64,000 nucleotides of DNA from Litsea cubeba (Eukaryota > Streptophyta > Magnoliopsida > Laurales > Lauraceae), in contig CM022944.1 of assembly GCA_012931725.1 (NCBI GenBank), forward strand, positions 15,530,211 through 15,594,210. The letters run 5' to 3'. The translations under genes and the position numbers were made by a program. Shown here piece after piece: positions 10,594-21,510 of this stretch (position 1 is its first letter; every line of letters starts with the position of its first letter). The notes under the pieces were generated by a model that ran no database searches, was not told the origin of the DNA, and saw only the letters and a list, made by a program, of their open reading frames with translations.

Positions 10594-11472
10594 ATGCCTT
10601 GGAGAACCAGAAAGGGAAAGGAACCGCTGACACTGTCGACACGGCTGCCGACGGTCCCCCACCGGGAAAGGTCAGGAGCAAGATCTAATCCAGCGAGCGT
10701 CCAACAGCAGGGTACTCAGTCGGGTTCATCCTCTAAGGGTTCGACCTCGACCCCACCTTCCAAAAAGCGCACCCTGAAGGACAACAGAAGCAACCAAGCT
10801 CATGGCGAAAGCCCGGGTAACAACCACGACTTCAGAAAGTGGCTTGATCGACGTATCGAGCAAGCAGTACGACAAAACTTGGAGGCTGCCGGTTTCGCTC
10901 GAGTTCGGCTGAACTCTGACGGTCTCGGCACGTCTCCCCTCTCTCCAGAGATCAGGAGCTTCCCCCTTCCCGAAGATTTCAAAGTCCCGAGGTTCGTCGT
11001 TTACGACGGAACCTCGGATCCAGCAGCACACCTCCGGCACTTCACTCAGAGGATGTCGGTGTGGGGCGAGGCAGGCCACCTGAACTGCAGAGTCTTCTCT
11101 TCCAGCCTCGGGGACCTCCCCCTAAAGTGGTTCTGCGCACTCCCCCAAGGATCGATCAAAAGTTGGCAGCAGCTCCAAAGTTCCTTCATGACGAAGTTCC
11201 AAGCTCACAGGGTCATCCCCAGGTCAGCCGCCGACCTGATGGCCCTCAGAATGAAGCAGACCGAGAGCGTCACGCAGTTCGCCAAAAGGTTCTGGACTGT
11301 CTACAGCCAGATCGAGGACACTTCAGATGCAATGACGATCCTGTCTTTCCAACAAGCCCTCCTACCAGGCAACGAGCTACGAAGGGACCTGGTCATGCAC
11401 CCTGTGGTCACTATGGCAGCACTGATGACCAAGGTAAACCAGTTCGTCAGGCAAGAAGCAGACGAAGCCTGA
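10594..11472 (+). CDS. Gag protein of non-autonomous element D
   Basis: The 292-codon frame from ATG 10594 is open to 11472. It has a basic, Ser/Thr-rich N-terminus, then a Retrotrans_gag domain (FVVYDGTSDPAAHLRHFTQR, LKWFCALPQGSIKSW, TQFAKRFWTVYSQIED, ALLPGNELRRDLV). Gag forms the virus-like particle that packages the RNA. The equivalent protein of element C continues into a zinc knuckle; here the frame stops before it, so RNA binding by a knuckle is lost. It is the only intact gag of this type in the window. An upstream in-frame ATG at 10531 lies in the LTR and was not chosen. Confidence 0.8.
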   Translation: MPWRTRKGKEPLTLSTRLPTVPHRERSGARSNPASVQQQGTQSGSSSKGSTSTPPSKKRTLKDNRSNQAHGESPGNNHDFRKWLDRRIEQAVRQNLEAAGFARVRLNSDGLGTSPLSPEIRSFPLPEDFKVPRFVVYDGTSDPAAHLRHFTQRMSVWGEAGHLNCRVFSSSLGDLPLKWFCALPQGSIKSWQQLQSSFMTKFQAHRVIPRSAADLMALRMKQTESVTQFAKRFWTVYSQIEDTSDAMTILSFQQALLPGNELRRDLVMHPVVTMAALMTKVNQFVRQEADEA

Positions 11473-11499
11473 GCCCAGAAGCATTTCAACGACAATCAA

Positions 11500-11650
11500 C
11501 AGGCAGCGTCCATCTCGGCGGACGCCTCCATCTCGGCGGATGCCTCCAGCTCCGCGGCAGCCTCCATCTCGGCGGACGCCTTCATCTCGGCGGACGCCTC
11601 CAGCTCCGCAGAAGCGTCCATCTCGGCGGACGCCTCAATGACAGAAGTCT
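11500..11650. repeat. Short 15-18-bp tandem repeat (ctcggcggacgcctc)
   Basis: Repeated variants of 'tccatctcggcggacgcc' and 'tccagctccg' run for about 150 bases directly after the gag stop. All six frames are partly open because the unit is simple and GC-rich; no protein is claimed. Confidence 0.8.
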
Positions 11651-11922
11651 CCTCCAGCTCGGGGGGCTGCTGAAGCCTCCTATCATTTTTCAGCTTCGAG
11701 CGCCCGTCAGCTTTGATCGCACGACCCTCTACCGTCATTTCTGGCGGCACGGTCCTCTACTGTCAGCTTCGATGGCGCCGTCAGCTGCGACGACGTCGGT
11801 ACGACCCTTACTGTCGGCTTCGATCGTATGACCCTCTACCGTCATGACGGCACAGTCCTCTGCTGTCAGCCTTGATCGCACGGTCCTCTGCCGCCACTAG
11901 TCATCCAGAGCTTCGTACCCCT

Positions 11923-12576
11923 GGTGAAGAGCCAGTGGGATCTCCATTGCGTGCGGCAGGCGCATCTCGGCCCCGCGCCAGATGCCCGGCACAGGCCCCT
12001 GGTGAAGAGCCAGTGGGATCTCCATTGCGTGCGGCAGGCGCATCTCGGCCACGCGCCAGATGCCCGGCACAGGCCCCTGGTGACGAGCCAGTGGGATCTC
12101 CATTGCGTGCGGCAGGCGCATCTCGGCCCTCGCGCCAGATGCCCGGCACAGGCCCCTGGTGACGAGCCAGTGGGATCTCCATTGCGTGCGGCAGGCGCAT
12201 CTCGGCCCTCGCGCCAGATGGCCGGCACAGGCCCCTGGTGAAGAGCCAGTGGGATCTCCACTGCGTGCGGCAGGCGCATCTCGGCCACGCGCCAGATGCC
12301 CGGCACAGGCCCCTGGTGACAAGCCAGTGGGATCTCCATTGCGTGCGGCAGGCGCATCTAGGCCCTCGCGCCAGATGGCCGGCACAGGCCCCTGGTGAAG
12401 AGCCAGTGGGATCTCCATTGCGTGCGGCAGGCGCATCTCGGCCCTCGCGCCAGATGGCCGGCACCGGCCCCTGGTGAAGAGCCAGTGGGATCTCCATTGC
12501 GTGCGGCAGGCGCATCTCGGCCCTCGTGCCCGATGCCCGGCACAGGCCCCTGGTGACGAGCCAGTGGGATCTCCAT
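11923..12576. repeat. 79-bp minisatellite, 8 copies plus partial
   Basis: Units begin at 11923, 12001, 12079, 12158, 12237, 12315, 12394, 12473 and 12552 (partial), each starting 'ggtga(a/c)(g/a)agcca' and ending 'ggcacaggcccct'. Spacing is 78 or 79. Copies are nearly identical, which suggests recent expansion. The block stands where pol would be in a complete relative. Confidence 0.95.
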
Positions 12577-12742
12577 GAACGCATCTTGGTACCCATTCTC
12601 CAGCTCGGCAGAAGCACCCTGTTACAACTTAGCAGTGATGCCAACCTCTAGCTCTGGTCCATTGCCAGCCAGTCATCCTCCACGATACTTACCTTCTGAC
12701 CTCAAAAGAGCAGTCTATTGAGCTCAGAAGTTGGGGGGCTAT

Positions 12743-13520
12743 TGTGTGGGGATATTTCCGAACTCACCGGATGCTCTATCTCATGCTCCGGCGCCAGCTA
12801 GGCCATCTCGGCAAGGCCCGTCTCAATGACCATCAGCTCGGCCGAGTGCTCCCACTTCGGCCAGAGACTCATCTCGGCCCCTTGCACAACTCCACTTCGG
12901 CGTTCCTGCAAGGTCCCCTGCCACGTCAAGGTCGCCCCCCGACCTCAGCACACACTGACCTCGGTCAGGATGCCAGAACTAGCCAAAGCAGGGGTTGACA
13001 GCTGTCCACCCTTGGACACTTAAGCACGCTAGAGCACGTGCGACAAGACAAGGGCACGCCCATACTCTCTGACTCCCTGACAAAGCCTCCCAGGCCGCCC
13101 ATGCTTCCTGACAGAACGGCGTCCACAGACGCCCGGGTATGGCCCGATGCGACACGACATGCCACGATGGGATAGCTCCCTGACAGAGTCACTTCCTTGT
13201 CTCCTCTCCTCCTCTATAAAAGGGGCCAAACCAGAACAAAAACAGGACTCTCTCTCTCCCGTCCGAGAGAACCACACTGGTATCACCTTCTTCCCCAAAA
13301 TCTCCTCCTACTGTCCAGTACTCATACTGACTTAGGCATCGGAGAGCCCTGCGCTGCCCACAGCCAGGGTCCTCTGACCTGTTTCTTCTCCCTCTTCCAG
13401 GTTCTCAGGCATCGTTTCTTCCATCTTCAACGAGGAGACGGGGAGCTTCAGTCTTCGTCCTCCTCAGTGAGTCTCAAGAACACCACCCTCACCGGGTCCG
13501 TGAATTTTTGTGCACTTACA
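12743..13520 (+). repeat. 3' LTR of element D
   Basis: Begins TGTGTGGGG after a polypurine tract and ends CACTTACA. It contains a TATA-like ctctataaaagggg at about 13211-13224, so the promoter is present in this LTR. 3' of it the sequence changes to unrelated DNA. Confidence 0.88.
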
Positions 13521-14188
13521 GATCCCTTGAGAATGTGTGGCACCGAGGTGCCAACATCAATATTCAAGGGTGACTTTGTTCGCTCTACAGTTAGATTATG
13601 TTGCCTCGACATTTAGATTTTTGTTGAAACGCCATCTGAGAGAGAGGGTACCCAGTTACAATTCTGGATTGGCCGATTGTGTAATGTTGCTTTTAATACA
13701 GCTTGCACAATGCTGGGTTTTAAGAAAAAAATCTTGGGTACTCTTGCGGGACAAACTTCTGCAGAATGTCAACCCTAGTCGAGAGAAAGATAGAGCATCA
13801 CTCATAGAGTTAATCAACTTTCTTAATGTCAACGATGAAATCCAGCAGTGAATAATGTCCAAATTGCTGTCACATTAAGACAAATGCCTATTTGGTTGAG
13901 GGACTTCTTTGATCAAAAGTGGGCCTCTCAAATGGCAAAAAAGGGCCCCAATAATAGTGTTATTGAGAATTAACCTTAATTTTATTAAGTTACTTGTAAA
14001 CGTTCTTATATTTGTACTCAGATGTAAGTAACTTGACTCTCAAGTTGACTCATAAGAGCTTTTTTTTTTCCCTACTACACAGTTTTAACATACAACTTGC
14101 CAGTACATTTACATTCATGCAATTACCATGCATGTGTGGGGGTCGAGATGAATCAAGTCAGCTTTATTCCCTTTTGCTGATTGATTTC
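13521..14188. other. Unrecognised DNA between elements D and C
   Basis: One plus-strand frame stays open from 13537 to 13851 (104 codons from an ATG, ending NFLNVNDEIQQ). The downstream two thirds look like coding sequence (LLRDKLLQNVNPSREKDRA), but I recognise no family and there are no splice or promoter signals I can defend. The rest is AT-rich and ends in the ATTTC that was duplicated when element C inserted, so this is the DNA that once lay upstream of the peroxidase gene. Confidence 0.4.
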
Positions 14189-15065
14189 TGTGTGGGGAGA
14201 TTCTCAAAGCTCCAAGATTACGCTAATCACGGCGATAATTTGGGACTAAGCACTCTCACGTGCCATCCACGTGCCATCAGACTCGTCTCGGCTGCCGGGA
14301 CAGAGGCCTCGGCCGAAACCAGACAGACCTTGGCTGCTAGCGCCGAGCTCGGCTACCGAGGGCCCACTTCAGCTAAAAAGCTTGACCTCGGCCAAAGGAG
14401 CCGGGACGGAAGCCGAAATAAAGAAGAATCCCCACTCGCGCCCCACGCCCGCCACGTCATCCGACATGTAACAGAATAGCGGCGCGAGCCAGTGGGACAG
14501 ATGCGACATCCAGCCGTCCACAATCTTCGCCAGATCGCCGACAGGGCGGTACCCAGTGGCTGTAGCCAAATCAGGGCGAGGCCCGAGGATGGATCCGATG
14601 GGACCTCTACCGCCAAAGGCGTCCAACATGATCTGGCCCAACATGACATGCATTAAATGCAATGTGGGCTGATCCGACTGGCATTAAATGCAATGTGGGC
14701 TGAAGTGGACCGCATTCATTACTTTGTGGGCTGATAAGGCCTTTCCTATCAAATCATGGGACCCACTCCAAAATATCATCCAAAATATCATCAAGAGTTC
14801 TCTATAAATAGAACCCCATTTCACATGCAAGGTACGCAACCTACACACTTGAGAGTCGTTACTCTGCCTCTCTTCTTCCTCTCATTCCTTTGTCCCAGTT
14901 CACATACTGACTTAGGCATCAGAGAGCCTTGCACCGCCCAGGCCAGGGTCCTCTGACTGTTTGTTCTTCCCTTTTAGGTCTTGAGGCAGCAGATCATTTT
15001 CTTTCATTCGGATAAGTCCTATCAGGCACCCTTAATCTTGTGAGTCATCTTTTTTTTCACTTACA
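14189..15065 (+). repeat. 5' LTR of element C
   Basis: 877 bases from TGTGTGGGG to TTACA. A TATA-like ctctataaatagaacc is near 14800-14815. The copy at 25697 differs by scattered substitutions and small indels, so the insertion is not brand new. Confidence 0.92.
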
Positions 15066-15067
15066 AT

Positions 15068-15085
15068 TGGCGCCGTCTGTGGGAG
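15068..15085 (+). promoter_or_regulatory. Primer-binding site of element C
   Basis: TGGCGCCGTCTGTGGGAG, two bases after the LTR. It is the same primer site as in element D, which supports the view that C-type elements could have mobilised D. Confidence 0.78.
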
Positions 15086-15130
15086 AGTACTATCCCAACC
15101 TTCCCAACCTTCTCAATCTTCCCAGGTACC

Positions 15131-17094
15131 ATGCCTCCAAAACCTAAGAAAGGCGTAGAGTCTTTAAAAGCAATGCTCGGATGACCGGGCCCGTCGATGG
15201 ACGCCCCTCCTCAAGGGCGGTCCGGAGCGGTGCTTGGCGCGTCTGCAGGCGAGGGGCGCCTAGGCTCCCAGCTCTTCGTCGAGATTCCCTTCCAAGAGGG
15301 ACTTGAGAATTCATCCCCGGGCGACGAAGTCACGCCTCCCTGACGGGACGAGCGGCGACACGAGTGTCCCCGGAAAGACAAAGGTGTGGCAGTCGACGAG
15401 CCACGCCGTCAGCGAGACCTCAATGACGGAGGAGATATCGCGGCTCAAAATGCCCTCATCCAGGAGCAGGATAGAATAATCCGCCAGCTCCAACAGCAAC
15501 TGAGAGCAGCAGGAGCCCCCTCAGTAGGACAGCCCTCCGGGCCCCAAGGCGAGAAAAGAACCGTCCCGAGCAAGGTAGTCCAGCCCTCCCGCGAGGATCT
15601 GAGAGCTTTTATGGACCAGAAGTGTAGTCGGGCCAACGACGAGCACTCGAGCAATGGTCGAAGCCATCATAGCCGAGACGACCAAGTTCGAAGCTACCAC
15701 AGTCGAGGCCATTCGAAGTGAAAGTCGGAAGCAGTGTCGCCGCGGAAGGATGTCGAGCAGGAGCGGCTCAACAGGCGTATTAAGCTAGCCATTCAGCATA
15801 ACATGGAGATGGCTGCTCTCGCCCGAGACCAGCAAGAGATTTGCGGCCCCACCGATCTGGGGGCCTCCCCCTTCACGCGGGATATCAAAGAGACTCCACT
15901 GCCCAAGAAGTTCTCTGTCCCGCGGTTCGTCCCTTACGATGGAGTGTCTGACCCAGCCGCTCACCTTCGACACTTCTCTCAGAATATGTCCATCTAGGGG
16001 AACGAGGGCCACCTCAACTACAAGATCTTTTCCTCCAGTTTGGGCGCCTCCCTTTGAAGTGGTACTGCGCCCTTCTGGAGAAGTCTATCTCGAGTTGGAA
16101 ACAACTCCAGCTCTCCTTCCTGAAGAAGTTCCAGGCTTACAGCGTTGTCCTCAAGACTGATGCTGATACACTTGCCCTGAAGATAAAGTAGGGCGAAAGT
16201 ATCACCCAGTTCGCCCAGCGATTCTGGGCGATTTACAGCCAGATTGAGGATACTAGAGACGAAGTGGCGATTTTCGCCTTCCGGAATGCCCTGTTACCAG
16301 GGAACGAGCTAAAGAAAGACCTGGCCGGAGACCTCGCAACCTCCATGTCGGCTTTGATGTCCCGGATAAAGCGCTATGTCGCTCGGGAGGAGGATGAAAT
16401 CCGGGCTCGGGAAAATCACGGCCTAGGACCCAAGGAGAAGGGCAATCAGCCCCAGCAGAGAGAAAAGAAGCCCTTTCGAAAGGAAGAGCCAAAGCAAACC
16501 TGGGTCTCCAGCTCAGCAAAGGCTGCAGCGTCCAGATATGGGGGCAGCAAGAAGATCAGACCTCCTCCTGACGTTTACCAGGCTGTGAACGTCGTCTTTA
16601 TGGAGCCGATCCACCAAATTATGAACAAGATTAAGAACTGGCCATTCTTCCGCTGGCCTCACCCCATGCAGAGTGAAGTCTCCACCCATGACCAGACTAG
16701 GTTCTGTGCCTATCACAAGCAAAATGGGCACAAAACCGAGGAGTGCAGGACCTTGAAGTACTTCCTGGAAAAGCTCGCCAAAGAGGGTCATTTGGAGGAG
16801 TTCGTCAAGGCAGGAGATACCGGCGCCGGCGGCAGCGGCAGAGCTCATCAAAGCGCTGATAGGGATCTAGACAGCGAAGATTCTGAGAAGATCATCAATG
16901 TAATCCATCTGGCTCCCTCAGCTCCCTCTCCCTCAGCTAGAGGCGGCTCCCAGGCTCGTGCCGAAGCCAGGCAGGCTTCGCATGGGAAAGAGGTGATGAG
17001 AGTCGAGCTCGGACCAGCGTCCAAGCGAGTACGTTTTCAGACAAGGACCTTGAGGGAGTGCAGCTTCCCCACAACGATCCCCTGCTCCTGACGA
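15131..17094 (+). pseudogene. Gag of element C, broken
   Basis: ATG at 15131 (MPPKPKKGVE) is followed by an in-frame TGA at 15182. The gag domain runs from about 15734 to 16400 (FVPYDGVSDPAAHLRH, SITQFAQRFWAIYSQIED, ALLPGNELKKDLAG), parallel to the intact gag of D. A zinc knuckle follows (CAYHKQNGHKTEEC, near 16709). Damage: TAG at 15995 where D has a Trp codon in the same context, a base loss near 16050, and TAG at 16189-16191 where D has CAG. It ends in basic and Ser-rich sequence near 17090. Confidence 0.85.
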
Positions 17095-17114
17095 TGAAGC
17101 AGTGAGACTTTACA

Positions 17115-17789
17115 GTGAAGCGGATCCTTATCGACTCCGGCAGCTCGTCTGAAGTCCTGTACTATGGATGCTTTAAGAAGATGGGGCTCTCGGAGACTGA
17201 TTTAAAGGAAGCTCGCACGCCTCTGATTGGGTTCAGCGCCAAGCCGGTCTATCCTAAGGGGAGAATCACTCTAGAGACCAGAGTAGGCGGAGCCTCGGTC
17301 ATGACTGACTTCCTAGTGGTGGACGCCCCCTCCCCCTACAATGCCATTATGGGCAGGGCGTGGCTCCACAAGATGGAGGCAGTTCCCTCCACTCTCCATC
17401 AGAAGTTGAAGTTCGTGCTTGAAGACAAGGAAGGCAAGATGGAGGTGGTTACAGTTGAAGGAGATCAACAGCTGGCTAGGCAATGTATGTTGGCCATGGT
17501 CCCTGGGGAGAAGAAGCCAGAGCGAGTGAATCTGGCAGAGTTCGAAAGGGGGCTGGATGAGATCGGCCGAGATCCTGACAAGAAAAGTATCGAAGATCTA
17601 GCCGAAGTCAGGCTTGACCCGCTAGATCCTGACAGATTTTTCCTGATCGGCACCCAGCTGCCCGACCCAGAGAGAGCCGAGCTCTCAAGATTCCTGATGC
17701 AGAATGTGGATGTCTTCGCTTGGACCACGAGCGAAAATGCCTGGGGTCAACCCCGAGGTCATGTGCCACAGGTTGAACGTGGATCCTAA
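17115..17789 (+). pseudogene. Aspartic protease region of element C
   Basis: A retropepsin-type active site is visible as ILIDSGSSSEVL at about 17127, followed by a GRAWLHKM motif near 17350. The protease would cleave the Gag-Pol precursor. The frame runs on into the start of RT (EQARLSRFLMQN-type region near 17680) and then breaks at 17789 by a shift, so the precursor cannot be read through. Confidence 0.8.
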
Positions 17790-19555
17790 CCACAAGCCAG
17801 TGGTACAGAGGGCCCGCAAGACGTTATTACAGCAGACGGAAGCGGTAGTCGAAGGAGTTGATAAGTTGCTAGAGGCAGGCGCAATCTGGGAGGTCCAGTA
17901 CCCGGTCTGGCTGGCCAATTAATACAGTGGTAGTCGAGAAGAAGACTGGCAAGTGGAGGGTATGCGTGGATTTCACAGATCTCAACAGAGCTTGCCCGAA
18001 GGACAGCTTCCCTCTTCCAAAGATTGATCAGATGATCGACGCCACTGCTGGCCATGACAGAATGAGCTTCCTCGACGCCTACAGAGGCTACCACCAGATT
18101 CCGATGTATGAGCCAGATGAGCAGACAATTACATTCATAACCCCCTGCGGCAGTTACTGTTATAAGGTGATGCCATTTGGGCTGAAAAACGCGAGGGCAA
18201 CCTATCAGCGCCTCGTCACCGAGATGTTCCAGGCTCAGCTCGGTAGGACAGTTGAAGTCTACATTGATGACATGGTCGTCAAGTCCAAGCAGTCCAGCGA
18301 CCATCTGGCGGATCTTGCCCAAGTCTTCAGCATCCTCCGTGAATTCAAGCTCAAACTAAATGCTTCCAAGTGCGCTTTCGGCGTAGCTTTTGGCAAGTTC
18401 CTCGGAAGCCTAGTGACGCGGAGGGGGATAGAGGCCAACCCAGACCAGATTACTGCAATCCTCGGAATCCAAAGCCCATCTAACACCAAGGAGGTCCAGA
18501 AGCTCACAGGCATGGCTGCGGCACTCAATCGCTTCATCAGCAGATCATCAGATAAGTGCCAGCTTTTCTTTCATCTTTTGAAAAAGAATTTAAAGTTTCA
18601 ATGGACCCCTAAGTGCGACCAAGCATTGGAAGCACTCAAAACTTATCTGTCTTCACCACCCTTACTCTCTACCCCAACTCAGGGGGAGATTTTGTATCTG
18701 TATCTTGCGGTCTCGGATCATGCAGTGAGCTCCATCCTCATCAGAGAGGACGATGGAGTCCAAAAACCAATCTACTATACGAGCAAGATCCTGCTTGATG
18801 CCGAGACCAGATACCTTTTAATGGAGAAGCTTGCGCTGGCACTCGTTAGTGCCTCCCGCAAGCTCTCCCTTTATTTTCAATCCCACACTATTGTGGTTAT
18901 CACGGAGCACCCACTCCGATCTATATTCAAGAAAGCTGACTTTTCAGGGCGAATCTCAAAATGGGCAGTCGAACTGGGGAAGTATGACATCCAGTACCGT
19001 CCCAGGACTGCGATCAAAGCCCAAATTTTGGCAGACTTCATTGTAGAGTTCGTCTCCCCAAGCTTGGCTTTGACCCAGCCCGGCACCGAACTCGGGGGCA
19101 TAGGGCATGAGCGTGAAGTCACCGAGGTCGAACAATTTTCTCAGAACCAGGTTCCTGTCTCGGCATGGAAGGTCTTTGTTGACGGCTCGTGCACCTCCAA
19201 GAGAGCTGGCGCCGGCATAGTTCTCCAATCGCCAGAGGGACTGGTCATAGAGCAAGCCTTCACCTTGGACTTCAAAGCGACGAACAATGAAGCGGAGTAT
19301 GAAGCTCTGATAGCAGGGCTGAATAGCGCCCGAATCCTCGGAGCCCAGCAATTGGTGGTCTTCAGTGATTCACAACTGGTAACTAGTTAACTCACTGGAG
19401 ACTACCAAGCCAGGGACGACAGGAGGGCTGCCTACTTAGCCCTCGCAAAGAAATTACTCTCTCACTTCCAGACAGCCGAGGTCAGGCAAATCTCTAGAGA
19501 TACCAACACGCATGCTGATGCGCTTGCAAACTTGGCCTCCGCTGTCAAAGTAGGA
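17790..19555 (+). pseudogene. Reverse transcriptase and RNase H of element C
   Basis: RT motifs in order: WRVCVDFTDLNRACPKD (about 17960), MSFLDAYRGYHQI, MPFGLKNARATYQR and the catalytic YIDDMVVKS at 18260. RNase H has its four acidic positions: VDGS (near 19180), NNEAEYEAL, FSDSQL and HADALANLA (near 19512). Breaks: a small insertion around 17922 gives an in-frame stop at the RT start (WLAN then TAA), and TAA at 19388-19390 interrupts RNase H. The domains are otherwise complete, so loss of function looks late. Confidence 0.88.
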
Positions 19556-20887
19556 AAGAAAAGGACCGTTGAGGTCGGATCGATACTGAGATCAAGCCTA
19601 GAGCTTCATTCATCTCGGCAAGTCCTGTGCGTTGATCTCGGCCCGAGCTGGATGGACCCAATCATCTCTTACTTGATGGACGATCAGCTCCCCGAAGACA
19701 AGAATGAAGCCCACCGGATCAAACTCAAGGCAGCTCGATTCTGGCTATCTCCCGAAGGCAAACTTTACATAAAATCCTTCACAGGCTCCTACCTCCAATG
19801 CGTCCATCCGAGCAAGGTGGACGACTTTTTGTACGAAATCTATGAAGGAATCTGCGGTAGTCACATCGGATGGCGGTCACTGGCCTACAGAGCTATCAGC
19901 CAAGGTTACTGGTGGCCATATATGCAGAAGGATGCATAGGTATACGCCAGGAAATGCGAAAAATGTCAGAAGTTCTCCCATTCTCTTCATCAGCCAGCAC
20001 AAGACCTGAGTCCCCTCTCTAGTCTATGGCCCTTCGCTCAATGGGGGCTGGACATAGTGGGACCTCTCCACCGAGCTCTAGGGAACAAGAGATGACTGAT
20101 AGTCGCTACAGATTACTTAACGAAGTGGGTAAAAGCTGAACCGTTGTCCTCCATCATCGAAAGGGACTCCAAGAATTTCGTATGGAAGAACATCATAACG
20201 AGGTTCGGCATCCCCAGGGCCCTGATTTCGGACAACGGGACTCAGTTCGACTCTAACTCTTTCAGAAACTTCTGTCAAAAGCACGGCATCAGGAATCACT
20301 ATTCCACTCCGGCATACCCGCAGAGCAATGGCCAAGCCGAAATTTCTAACAAGGTACTCCTGGACGGCCTGAAGAAGCGATTGGACAAAGCGAAAGGGAG
20401 ATGGGTAGAGGAGCTTCCCAGCGTGTTATGGGCATACAGGACGACTCTGAGACGATCCACCTCGGCGACACCCTTCTCGTTGGCCTATGGGATGGAGGCG
20501 ATCATTCCCTTAGAAATTGGCCTCCCTACCCTGAGATCAGAGCTTGTCGACCAAGGCCGAAACGAGATGAACCTGGCAATGGAACTGGACCTAGCCGATG
20601 AGCGCCGAGATGAAGCGGCCATACGACTGGCCGACTATCAGCAACGGCTAGCCAGGGGATACAATGAAAAAGTCAGGGAAAGGAGCTTCTCAATAGGAGA
20701 ACTGGTTCTGAAGAAGACCCTGCTAGCTGACAGAGACCCAAATGAAGGCAAACTGGCCCCCAACTGGCATGGCCCGTTCAGGGTGGTTTCAATGGCAAGA
20801 CGATCTTCTTACAAACTTGAAGACTTGGAAGGCAGGCAGTTGCCGAGACCGTGGAACGCATCTCACTTGAAGAAGTTCTATTTCTAA
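19556..20887 (+). pseudogene. Integrase of element C
   Basis: The zinc-binding H-H-C-C region spans the stop at 19937 (HIGWRSLAYRA, then KCEKCQ). Catalytic residues are present: D in LDIVGPL, D in SDNGTQFD, and E in NGQAEISNK. The C-terminus has the usual WHGPFRV and ends LKKFYF. A second in-frame TGA is near 20094. Integrase inserts the cDNA; the 5-bp duplication around this element is the expected footprint. Confidence 0.88.
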
Positions 20888-20964
20888 GGTGCAATGAAAG
20901 TTCTATGATCAATGAAAGCAACACTTGCCTTGTCATCAATCTGAGTCATCTTATCCGAGTTCGG

Positions 20965-21510
20965 CAGCTCTGGGTTCATACACCCTGGGATTGACTTCGG
21001 ATTCATACATCCAGTCTTCCCTAAAACTTTGGGTTCACGCGCCATGGACCGACTTAGGATTTATACATCCAGTCGCTCCTAAAACCCTGGGTTCATACAC
21101 CTTGGGAAGACTTCGGATTCATACATCCAGCCTTCCTTAAATTTTGGGTTCACGCGCCCATGGACTGACTTAGGATTTATACATCCAGTCGCTCCTAAAA
21201 CCCTGGGTTGATACACCTTGGGAAGACTTCGGATTCATACATCCAGCCTTCCCTAAATTTTGGGTTCACATGGACTGACTTAGGATTTATACATCCAGTC
21301 GCTCCTAAAACCCTGGGTTGATACACCTTGGGAAGACTTCGAATTCATACATCCAGCCTTCCCTAAATTTTGGGTTCACGCGCCCATGGACTGACTTAGG
21401 ATTTACAAATTCAGTCGCTCCTAAAACCCTTGGGTTCATATACCCTGGGACTGACTCCGGATTTACACATCCAGTCTTCCCTAAACTCTAGGTTCATACA
21501 CCCCCCGAGA
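20965..21510. repeat. ~116-bp tandem repeat in the 3' UTR of C
   Basis: Units on 'cctaaaaccctgggtt' recur at 21079, 21195, 21305 and 21421, spacing 116, 110 and 116, with diverged flanking units. The array lies just after the integrase stop, the known hypervariable position in Tat elements from which satellites can arise. Confidence 0.88.

Larger units (their letters stand above)
10339..13520 (+). mobile_element. 5'-truncated gag-only LTR element D
   Basis: Layout: last ~205 bases of a 5' LTR, a primer-binding site, a gag reading frame, two tandem-repeat blocks, a polypurine tract (ttggggggctat) and a full 3' LTR (12743-13520). No protease, reverse transcriptase, RNase H or integrase is present. 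Such gag-only non-autonomous elements are known in plants (TR-GAG type); mobility would depend on a pol from a relative such as element C, whose LTR end and primer site are closely similar. The left end is missing and joins Tat fragment A2 near 10338. No target duplication can be read. Confidence 0.8.

Noticed and set aside
11866..12644. Long minus-strand open frames (163-247 codons) rich in Ala, Gly, Pro
   Set aside because: They are frames of the 79-bp minisatellite, open in all three minus frames; there is no start or codon signature of a gene.
20965..21510. Regularly spaced repeats as a CRISPR-like array
   Set aside because: The units are contiguous, with no unique spacers, in a plant retroelement UTR.
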